Source: Arenicola marina
Lineage: Eukaryota; Annelida; Polychaeta; Arenicolidae
Reading direction: 5' to 3'
DNA length: 64,000 nucleotides
Assembly (NCBI GenBank): GCA_964019135.1
Contig: OZ025260.1
Coordinates: forward strand, 33,288,254-33,352,253
Shown: in pieces, positions 11,301 to 23,300 of the stretch
How the letters are laid out: each line of letters opens with the position of its first letter
How positions within the stretch are numbered: position 1 is the first letter of the stretch
Notes under the pieces: generated by a model
Told to the model about the DNA's origin: nothing
The model's input: the letters and a program-made list of their open reading frames with translations, nothing else
The model's database searches: none
Position numbers and translations under genes: made by a program

Positions 11301-14300
11301 GGCCCTCTGACTCACCTTCTGTACCAGACGGCCCTCTGACTCACCTTCTGTACCAGACGGCCCTGTGACTCACCTTCTGTACCAGGCGGCCCTCTGACTC
11401 ACCTTCTGTACCAGACGGCCCTGTGACTCACCTTCTGTACCAGACGGCCCTGTGACTCACCTTCTGTACCAGACGGCCCTGTGACTCACCTTCTGTACCA
11501 GACGGCCCTGTGACTCACCTTCTGTACCAGACGGCCCTGTGACTCACCTTCTGTACCAGGCGGCCCTCTGACTCACCTTCTGTACCAGACGGCCCTGTGA
11601 CTCACCTTCTGTACCAGACGGCCCTGTGACTCACCTTCTGTACCAGGCAGCCCTGTGACTCACCTTCTGTACGAGGCGGCCCTGTGACTCACCTTCTGTA
11701 CCAGGCGGCCCTCTGACTCACCTTCTGTACCAGACGGCCCTGTGACTCACCTTCTGTACCAGGCGGCCCTGTGACTCACCTTCTGTACCAAACGGCCCTG
11801 TGACTCACCTTCTGTACCAAACGGCCCTGTGACTCACCTTTTGTACCAGACGGCCCTCTGACTCACCTTCTGTACCAGACGGCCCTGTGACTCACCTTCT
11901 GTACCAGACGGCCCTCTGACTCACATTCTGTACCAGGCGGCCCTCTGACTCACCTTCTGTACCAGGCGGCCCTGTGACTCACCTTCTGTACCAGGCAGCC
12001 CTGTGACTCACCCTCTGTACCAAACGGCCCTGTGACTCACCTTCTGTACCAAACTGCACTCTGACTCACCTTCTGTACCAAACTGCACTCTGACTCACAT
12101 TCTGTACCAGGCGGCCCTCTGACTCACCTTCTGTACCAGGCAGCCCTGTGACTCACCTTCTGTACCAGACGGCCCTGTGACTCACCTTCTGTACCAGGCG
12201 GCCCTCTGACTCACCTTCTGTACCAGGCAGCCCTGTGACTCACCTTCTGTACCAGACGGCCCTGTGACTCACCTTCTGTACCAGACGGCCCTGTGACTCA
12301 CCTTCTGTACCAAACGGCCCTGTGACTCACCTTCTGTACCAAACTGCACTCTGACTCACCTTCTGTACCAAACTGCACTCTGACTCACATTCTGTACCAG
12401 ACGGCCCTCTGACTCACCTTCTGTACCAGGCGGCCCTCTGACTCACCTTCTGTACCAGGCGGCCCTGTGACTCACCTTCTGTACCAGGCAGCCCTCTGAC
12501 TCACCCTCTGTATCAGGCGGAGTTCTGACTCATCTTCTGTACCAGACGGCCCTGTAACTCACCTTCTGTACCAGACGGCCCTCTGACTCACCTTCTGTAC
12601 CAGCCAGCCCTCTGACTCACCTTCTGTTCTAGACGGCCCTCTGACTCACATTCTGTATCAGACGGCCCTCTGACCCACCTTCGGTACCAGGCGGCCCTGT
12701 AACTCACCTTCTGTACCAAACGGCACTCTGACTCACCTTCTGTACCAAACGGCCCTGTGACTCACCTTCTGTACCAGACGGCCCTCTGACTCACCTTCTG
12801 TACCAGACGGCCCTCTGACTCACCTTCTGTACCAGCCAGCCCTCTGACTCACCTTCTGTTTTAGACGGCCCTCTGACTCACATTCTGTATCAGACGGCCC
12901 TGTGACTCACCTTCTGTACCAGGCGGCCCTGTAACTCACCTTCTGTACCAAACGGCACTCTGACTCACCTTCTGTACCAAACGGCCCTGTGACTCACCTT
13001 CTGTGCCATACGGCCCTGTGACTCACCTTCTGCACCAGGCGGCCCTCTGACTCACCTTCTGTACCAGGCGGCCCTGTGACTCACATTCCGTGCCAGGCGG
13101 TCCAGTGACTCACCTTCTGTACCAGGCGGCCCTGTGACTCAACTTCTGTACCAGGCGGCCCTCTGACTCATCTTCTGTGCCAGTAGGCCCTGTGACTCAC
13201 ATTCCGTGCCAGGCGGTCCAGTGACTCAACTTCTGTACCAGGCGGCCCTCTGACTCATCTTCTGTGCCAGTAGGCCCAGTGACTCACCTTTTGCACCAAG
13301 TGTTCCTGTGACACAACTTCTGTACCAGGCGGCCCTGTGACTCACCTTTTGTACCAGGCGGCCCTCTGTCTCACCTTCTGTACCAGGCGGCCCTGTGACT
13401 CACCTTTTGCACCAGGTGTCCCTGTGACACAACTTCTGTACCAGGCGGCCCTGTGACTCACCTTTTGTACCAGGCGGCCCTGTGACTCACCTTTTGCACC
13501 AGGCGGCCCTGTGACTCACCTTTTGTACCAGGCGGCCCTGTGACTCACCGTCTGTACCAGGCGGCCCTGGTGGACCCTGGAGATGATTGTTTCCGGGTTC
13601 TGGTCGCTGGTGACGTCCACTATGTCGTATTCTATGGTGTGAATGCCGCCCACAATGTCAGCCGTGTAGACATTCAGCCTGAAAGTGTGGTATATAGTAA
13701 ACGACAGGGTAAGCTAAAGTTTTATTTTAAATAATAAAATCTTTAAAATAAATGAAATATCATTTTGAAAGAAACAAGAAGGGGAGAAGGGCATGTAATA
13801 TGCATTGTATTGGTTACTGGCACCTTTAATTCACATATATTGTATTGATTAATGGATACTTTAATTAACATAAATAATATTGATTAATGGAGACTTCAAT
13901 TCACATATATTTTATTGAGTAATGGAAACTTTAATTCACATATTATTGATTAATGGAGACTTCAATTCACATATATTTTATTGATTAATGGACAATTTAA
14001 TTCACGCAGCTTGTATTATTTAATGGAGACGTAATTAAGACAGATTGCATTAGTGAATTGAGACGTAATTAACAATGTAGACATAATTAATAAACTGCAT
14101 TGGTTATTGGATGTTTTACTACGCATATATTGCATTGCTTAAGGGAGACATTTTTTTTCAGATAGATTGTGTTTATTAATGAAAACTTTAATTCCGAAAT
14201 ATTGCATTGATTAACGGAAACTTTAATTCAGATAGACTGTATTAATGACTTGAAACTGCAATTCAAATATATTATATTAATTAATGGATACTTTAATTCA

Positions 14301-17300
14301 GATAGACTGCATTGATTAAAAGAGTGGTTAATTTAGATTATATCGACTAATAAATCCTATTCAACAAAATTTACCTGGAGTAATAACGCAAGTCTCCGTA
14401 TCCGGTGTTTTCCTCGAATGTTGTCATGGCAGAGTCAACGCTGGGGGCGGTGGAGTCGACTCGAATAGTGAAGTATTCCACGACGGAATGACCCACGGCG
14501 TCTTCTGCCCTAAGCCATAGCGTAAAGGCGTCCCCGTCCTCTCTACAGAAACAGCGAAAGGAACGGAAATGAGTTGGGGTTGAGGCCGCCTTGCGCACAC
14601 AAGGATGTGGGGAAGTCGTGTTTCCAGATCACGAAGAATACTTTTCTTTATTCCCAGATCACGGTGAATCAAAAGGGGAACTCCCCGCATACAAAGGAAG
14701 GGCCAATATACATGGTACTAAATTGACGATTTCCCGATTCACGGTTATTTAATCATAAAAATCCCAGTTCACCATTAATGAAAATCATTGATCACGGCGG
14801 TCGGCTAATACGCCATTCCCAGTTGGCGAAGAATTACTTTCCCCATTCCCAGTTTACGAAGAATTATTTTCCTCATTCCCAGTTGACCATGAAATAAAAA
14901 GCCCATGGAACGGAAATACCCCTTGCCCACTCCGCCATTCCCCCCCACAAGGCCTAAACTGGTCTAATGAACATCCCGGCCTACTGTCCTCTTTTCCCGC
15001 TAGGTGGCTAGACTAACGACAGAGTAGGATAAACACCGGCACGGAAGGTCACAGGAGGAGCTAAGCGATAATCGGGGCAGATGTGTTTATCAACTTCGAA
15101 CGATTCCGTCTGTATAAGATGTGTACAAATAACATTAGCACCATAAGGACGTCAATGACAGAAGTACCTGTTTTCCGTGATTTGCATGTTGTCCTGCAGG
15201 AAAAGTGACTGCCATTCTCCCTCTCCTGGCGCTTCCCTCTTCCTCCTCCGCCCCACCTGGGGCACATTGTACCCTTCCTGCAGCGCCATGCTGTAATTAG
15301 CCACTCCTGCCTGGTTGGGGAATTCCTCAAACGTCCTGTTCCCGATGATGTCATCAATGCCTTCTGGATATGCATCTTGGAAGGGCCGCGCCGGAGCTAG
15401 CCAATGTTTGGACAGCTGCATGTCGTTTCTGTACCTGTGATTGGCCCAGGTTTGGATTAGTATTGCCATGTTATTGATACAATTTATGTTATTGATGCAA
15501 TGATATTTAATGTAGCCATAAATTTTTATTATTAATAATATTACTCTAACAATTACCTGTGTTACTATTCATAATTTTTTTTCATTTTCAATTAATCATT
15601 GCTAACGAATTGTTATTAACGCATTAGTGCATTAAAAACAATTAAGTGATAATTGAACATTTTATTCAATAATATTATTATTATTACTAGTCAACATTTA
15701 TCGTTATCATCGTAATTAAAATATATATTTGCGCTGCGACAAAATTCCATCAGATCAATGGAACAGCAACATTAGCCGGGTTAAGAGAGCCACTTTAACA
15801 TATCAGGTTATTTGTCGAGATAACAGGGCCAACTGGAGCAATATGTACTCCTGGAGTAACTACTATCGTTGCGTTTTTGACGCCACATGCTGTAGCATGT
15901 GGGTCCCATAACGTGCATGATATTCTTCCTATTTCAAGACGTATGAAAACTCGTCGAGTTCAAATTCCAAGGATGCACCAAGAATGTCTGACTAAAATGG
16001 GCAAAAAGCCAAGACATGGCAATCGGACAATGGCGGTCATGTTGCCCTGTGCTATATATTGGTATTCGTTATGAATATAGGTCTATGGCGCACACGGCAG
16101 TTCTAGGCCTACTGTGGCAACAGTATGCCAGGTCTATTACGCTACGCACGCACGCACCTGTCTGTCCAAGACAGCTCTATCGGCCCCTGGGTCGTGTTCA
16201 CCCAGAGGTCGTTGTCCGCAACGCGATTCCCGCCTTGAATCTGCATCGGCGTCCCTGTCGTCTGCAGCGAGGAGACGTCATCGTAGAGCATCAGTGCGCG
16301 TGCGTAAGCCTTGTTATCAGCCCAGTCTGTGATGGTGGCGATAATGGAGTACATGCCGGCTTCGGGCAGGTTGAAAGAGAGCAGAGGGTCGTCAGATGTG
16401 ATGTCGTAAACGGATTCCAGGATGGGTTTCCGGTCCTCCAGCAGGTAGCCTTCCTCGTGCCACGACATGTGGTAGACGGCCACCTCCGCTGACTGCAGCC
16501 CGGAGTCCGCGTCTTCCCAGCCCGCAAAAGCCACCGTGAAATTGGAAGTCTGGAGAAATACAGGTTAGTACTTTTAGGTAAATTAGACATTCTAAAGGTA
16601 AAATAGCGCTCTCTTGGTGAATTGGACATGCACAATTATTAAGATAACTACCCAGTTCTCCTACCAAAGTGGACAGACTTAGCAAAGACAGGGCAATGCT
16701 CTATGACCAATGTGGACAGCTCAAAGACAGGGCAACGCTCTATGACCAATGTGGACAGCTCAAAGCCAGAACAACGCTCTATGACCAAAGAGGACAGCCC
16801 AAAGACAGGGCAACGCTCTATGACCGATGTGGACAGCCCAATGACAGGGCAACGCTCTATGACCAAAGAGGACAGCTCAAAGCCAGAACAACGCTCTATG
16901 ACCAAACAGGAGAGCCCAAAGACAGGGCCATGCACGCTATATGACCAAAGTGGACAGCCCAAGGACAGAGCAACGCTTTATGGCCAAAAAGGACAACCCA
17001 AAGACAGAGCAAGGCTCTATGACCAAAGTGGACATCCCAAAAACAGAGCAACGCTCTATGACCAAAGTGGACAGCTCAAAGACAGGGCCATGCACTCTAT
17101 GACCAATGTGGACAGCTCAAAGACAGGGCCATGCACGCTCTATAACCAATGTGGACAGCTCAAAGATAGGGCAACGCTCTATGATCAATGTGGACAGCCC
17201 AAAGACAGAGCAACGCTCTATGACCAAAGTGGACAGCCCAAAGACAGGGCAACGCTCTATGATCAAAGAGGACAGCTCAAAGACAGGGCAACGCTCTATG

Positions 17301-20300
17301 AGCAAAGTGGACAGCCCAACGAGAGGGCCATGCAGGCTCTATGACCAATGTGGACAGCTCAAAGACAGGGCCATGCACGCTCTATAACCAATGTGGACAG
17401 CTCAAAGATAGGGCAACGCTCTATGATCAATGTGGACAGCCCAAAGACAGAGCAACGCTCTATGACCAAAGTGGACAGCCCAAAGACAGGGCAACGCTCT
17501 ATGATCAAAGAGGACAGCTCAAAGACGGGGCAACGCTCTATGACCAAAGAGGACAGCCCAAAGACAGGGCAACGCTCTATGACCGATGTGGACAGCCCAA
17601 AGACAGAGCAACGCTCTATGGCCAAAGTGGTCATCCCAAAGACAGGGCAATGCTCTATGACCAAAGAAGACAGCCCAAAGACAGAGCAAGGCTCTATGAC
17701 CAAAGTGGACATCCCAAAGACAGGGCAACGCTCTATGACCAAAGACAGGGCAACGCTCTATGACCAAAGATGACAGCCCAAAGATAGGGCAACGCTCTAT
17801 GACCAAAAAAGACAGCCCAAAGATAGGGGCATGCAAGCTCAATGATGAAAGAGGACAGCCCAGAGACAGGGCCATGCACACTCTATGATGAAAGAGGACA
17901 GCCCAACGACAAGGCCATGCACACTCTATGATGAAAGAGGACAGCCCAAAGACAGGGCCATGCACGCTCTATGATGAAAGAGGACAGCCCAAGACAGGGC
18001 CATGCACGCTCTATGATGAAAGAGGACAGCCCAGAGACAAGGCCATGCAAGCTCTATGATGAAAGAGGACAGCCCAGAGACAGGGCCATGCAAGCTCTAT
18101 GATGAAAGAGGACAGCCCAGAGACAGGGCCATGCACGCTCTATGATGAAAGAGGACAGCCCAGAGACAGGGCCATGCAAGCTCTATGATGAAAGAGGACA
18201 GCCCAGAGACAGGGCCATGCAAGCTCTATGATGAAAGAGGACAGCCCAGAGACATAGCCATGCACGCTCTATGATGAAAGAGGACAGCCCAAAGACAGGG
18301 CCATGCAAGCTCTATGATGAAAGAGGACAGCCCAAAGACAGGGCCATGCACGCTCTATGATGAAAGAGGACAGCCCAAAGACAGGGCCATGCACGCTCTA
18401 TGATGAAAGAGGACAGCCCAGAGACAGGGCCATGCAAGCTCTATGATGAAAGAGGACAGCCCAGAGACAGGGCCATGCAAGCTCTATGATGAAAGAGGAC
18501 AGCCCAGAGACAGGGCCATGCAAGCTCTATGATGAAAGAGGACAGCCCAGAGACAGGGCCATGCAAGCTCTATGATGAAAGAGGACAGCCCAGAGACAGG
18601 GCCATGCAAGCTCTATGATGAAAGAGGACAGCCCAGAGACATAGCCATGCACGCTCTATGATGAAAGAGGACAGCCCAAAGACAGGGCCATGCAAGCTCT
18701 ATGATGAAAGAGGACAGCCCAAAGACAGGGCCATGCACGCTCTATGATGAAAGAGGACAGCCCAAAGACAGGGCCATGCACGCTCTATGATGAAAGAGGA
18801 CAGCCCAGAGACAGAGCCATGCACCCCAATGATGAAAGAGGACAGCCCAGAGACAGGGCCATGCACGCTCTATGATGAAAGAGGACAGCCCAAAGACAGG
18901 GCCATGCAAGCTCTATGATGAAAGAGGACAGCCCAAAGACAGGGCCATGCAAGCTCTATAATGAAAGAAGACAGCCCAAAGACAGGGCCATACACGCTCT
19001 ATGATGAAACAGGACAGCCCAGAGACAGGGCCATGCAAGCTCTATGATGAAAGAGGACAGCCCAAAGACAGGGCCATGCAAGCTCTATAATGAAAGAGGA
19101 CAGCCCAAAGACAGGGCCATGCAAGCTCTATGATGAAAGAGGACAGCCCAAAGACAGGTCCATGCACGCTCTATGATAAAAGGTCACAATTGGGTATGGA
19201 AATTGGTGTTTCGTAACATAAACAGGGATCAGAGAAATAGGTAGGCCTACACGATTTGCATATCTGGCAATTATTGTCTTAAATCTTCTTGCATTGTCAC
19301 ATGAGTTCTCCAAGCAATAAATGGTTACTACAAACACACGTGGAAAAAGTGTTATGGATGCCACATACCGGTAGGAGGTCGGGTCCATGAATGATTGGGT
19401 TGACCCTTGATGCATCACACTCCCCAGTCTGGTAACAGTGGTAGGGTGGGACGAAGTCGAACTTAAACACCAAGACATCCCTGTTGGTGTCGATGCCAAT
19501 GATGGTGGTAGTCCTTGTATTTTGGAGGTTGCTCTCATCTCGCACTGTCTTGTATCCGCCCGTCTTGCTGCCCACCCTCAACTCCAGCCTGAAAAGACCG
19601 GTAAACCATGTACGAATTGTAGTCATACGAAACACACTTACACTGTAAACATACATCGGTGTTGCTTATAACTGTCAGTAGGCTACATGTCAGATTCTCC
19701 TCTGATATAGCAGCTTATAACGCCGATAAATGCCATATCTATATTAATATTGCAAGCATCAGAAGGTTACAGCTTTCTCAGGACTGTCAAATAGCGACGG
19801 ACACTATTACTCTCAACATTCTCAAATACTCTCACCCTCAATTACTAACGCTTTCAATTAGTATAACCCTGATAGTCATTGTAGTGATAGTTAGTAACGC
19901 TTTCAATTACTATTCCTCTCACTTACTATCCCCTCAATTACTACCCCCCTCAATTACTAGCCCTTTCAATCATCAACATTTTCAATTACTATCACCCTCA
20001 ATTAAATAACGCTTTCAATTACTATCACCCTCAATTACTAACGCTTTCAATTTCTACCCCCTGAATTATTATCATTTTCAATTACTATCACCCTCAATTG
20101 CTATCACCATCAGTTACTATAACTTTCAATCACTCTCACTCTCACTTAATTTCTATCATTCGCAATTACTACCACCCTCCATTCCTATATTTCTCAATTA
20201 GTGTCCCCTTCACGTCATATCACTCGCAATTGCTATCACTCTCAATTGCTATCAATCTCAATTGATGTAACACTCAATTGCTATCAATCTCAATTGGTGT

Positions 20301-23300
20301 CACTCTCAATTGCTATCATCGGGCGCTGTGCGGCCCAATCCACGTAGTAAGACGGTACCTCTTAACCAGTTGTCGACGGTACTTACCTTACATAGTAAGA
20401 CGGTACTAACCTTACGCAGTAAGACGGTATTTACCTTACGCAGTAAGACGGTATTTACCTTACGCAGTAAGACGGTATTTACCTTACGTAGTCAGACGGT
20501 ACTAACCTTACGTAGTAAGACGGTACTTACTGTTGACCAGTGGTCACTCTGCGTAGTAAGACGGTACTTACTTGTGATCAGTTGTCACTCCGCGTAGTAA
20601 GACGGTACTTACTCTTGTCCAGTTTTCACTTCGCGTAGTAAGACGGTACTTGCCCTTGACCATTTGTCACTCGGCGTAGTAAGACGGTACTTACTCTTGT
20701 CCAGTTTTCACTTCGCGTAGTAAGACGGTACTTGCTCTTGACCATTTGTCACTCCGCGTAGTAAGACCGTACTTACTCTTGTCCAGTTTTCACTTCGCGT
20801 AGTAAGACGATACTTACTCTTGACCATTTGTCACTCCGCGTAGTAAGACGGTACTTACTGTTGACCAGTTGTCACTCTGCGTAGTAAGATGGTACCTGCT
20901 CTTGACCAGTGGTCACTCTGCGTAGTAAGACGGACTTACTTGTGACCAGTTGTCACTCCGCGTAGTAAGATGGTACCTGCTCTTGACCAGTGGTCACTCT
21001 GCGTAGTAAGACGGTACTTACTGTTGACCAGTGGTCACTCTGCGTAGTAAGACGGTACTTACTTGTGATCAGTTGTCACTCTGCGTAGTAAGATGGTACC
21101 TGCTCTTGACCAGTGGTCACTCTGCGTAGTAAGACGGTACTTACTCTTGTCCAGTTTTCACTTCGCGTAGTAAGACGGTACTTGCTCTTGACCATTTGTC
21201 ACTCCGCGTAGTAAGACGGTACTTACTCTTGTCCAGTTTTCACTTCGCGTAGTAAGACGATACTTACTCTTGACCATTTGTCACTCCGCGTAGTAAGACG
21301 GTACTTACTGTTGACCAGTTGTCACTCTGCGTAGTAAGATGGTACCTGCTCTTGACCAGTGGTCACTCTGCGTACTAAGACGGACTTACTTGTGACCAGT
21401 TGTCACTCCGCGTAGTAAGATGGTACCTGCTCTTGACCAGTGGTCACTCTGCGTAGTAAGACGGTACTTACTGTTGACCAGTGGTCACTCTGCGTAGTAA
21501 GACGGTACTTACTGTTGACCAGTTGTCACTCCGGCCGGAAATGCGAAGGTGACGTTGCAATCTTTGCTTTCACTGGGGTCTCCCGTGGGTGTTTTTTTGT
21601 AGCAGGATATCGTGGACGTGGTTAATGTAGAGTTATCTGATTGAAAAGGAACAAACACTGCTTGCTATCTGGTAGTAAAAAAAATCTAAGTACCACATGA
21701 TAGATCAATGTAAACAATGTAAACATGAACTGACCCAATACTTGTTTTTGCGTCGTTATGCCACTCAGACATTCATGGCCACTTTCGCTTTATGACATGC
21801 ATCAGCACTTTTTAATGCAGATCAACTATTTTTATATATCATTACTGTTTCATTATAAATATATATATATATATATATCACTAACTTTCTTACATGCATG
21901 AACACGTTGATTTATGTATCATTACTGTAGTGTTATATCACTACTTTTATAAATATATCGTTCATTGCCTATTTAGTTGCACTACTTTCGTGTGTCAATC
22001 CCTATTTTAGTATATGGGTTCGGCGGTATGGTTGTCTCACTCCGCCTCCCCAACGGGTCTCCCACCTGTTCCCCGCAGCGTCATGGTCGCGAAGGTCTCA
22101 GTCATGCCATGCAGGAAGTTGCTCAGGTAGGCGGGTCGTTCCGGGAGGTCCGTCACACGGTCGTAGCTCGCCAGCCACCGGAAGTTGACCATGTCGAAGT
22201 CTCGTTTCCCGGCCCACGTGGTATGGTTCTTTCTCTCCTCGATCCCGCAGAGGCCGTTGTGGAGCGGGTTCCCGCTCGCCAGCAGAGTGCCCTGACATGT
22301 CGGCGCGTTCACACCGGCCCTCACTGCAAGCACAAGTACCGTGTGAGCAGGGATCGTATTCATAATCCCCTCGTAAGTTACGCACGAAAAGTGCATTTTC
22401 GTCTTAGCCTCACCAGGTGGTTGTGGTGGCGTTCATTATCAGGAAATTATATTCAATATAATCTTAGCACTTTCTTAATTCAGAAAATGCACTTCTTGGG
22501 TGAATACTTATGTATTTTACAACCCGATAATCGATCGACAAAATTCCACTTAGCACTAAGTCTAGTGGCGTAGCCTAAGTGGGGATTAGTTGGCCCTAGA
22601 ATAGGACATTAGCATGGAGCGGGGCGAAATATTTGGCCCCCGCCGTTCGAACTTACGGACCCAGAAGACGTGACAGTATCCATCAATCGATTAATTCAGT
22701 ACTTGTAAAAAAAACTAAGATCATAATTTGAGTACTTTACGCCTGAAGGCAAATTTAGCACAAGAAACCTGGCCATATTCGGAACATGCCCCAGATGAGG
22801 GCGCAAAGGTTCGAACCCATGACCTATTGGTCCTATTACTGGCCTGCTCGTCAACTGAACGAGTGATGCTTCCATTTCAAAATAGAAGGATTATACAATT
22901 TATGACAAACGGGTTATTTGTATCCCGAAGACCTATTTTTCATAGATATTGCTTTATCGGTCGATATTTCTAAAAACATCCACATGATGAAGTATGTAAA
23001 GTCATTTATCGCAAAAACAAATATTCGAGGAAGTGTTCACTGGGAGAAAATGGTGGTCTACGAATAAGTGTTAAAGTGGCCTTTAGCCTGGTGTTTCACT
23101 TACACAGTTGGCAGTTGTTTCCGTGGAAGAGTCCGGGACACGTACACACCGGACGTCCGGTCCGTCTCGAACATGTGCCTGGGTAGCAATCCGTTTCGAA
23201 CGAACAAGTCTCTGTAATAACCATAAACAGTCGCAATATATAGGCTACACCAGAAGAGTGAGAGGTGTGGTTGGGGGTGGGTGGGGGGGGGGGGGAGTAA

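Noticed and set aside
10880..13568. CRISPR-like regular repeats
   Set aside because: Units are directly tandem with no variable spacers, in an animal intron, and the unit is explained by the exon 12 junction.
22098..22385. EGF-like reading ([13 protein letters not shown]) in an alternate frame of exon 6
   Set aside because: The frame conflicts with the phases of exons 5 and 7. The chosen frame is open across both junctions.
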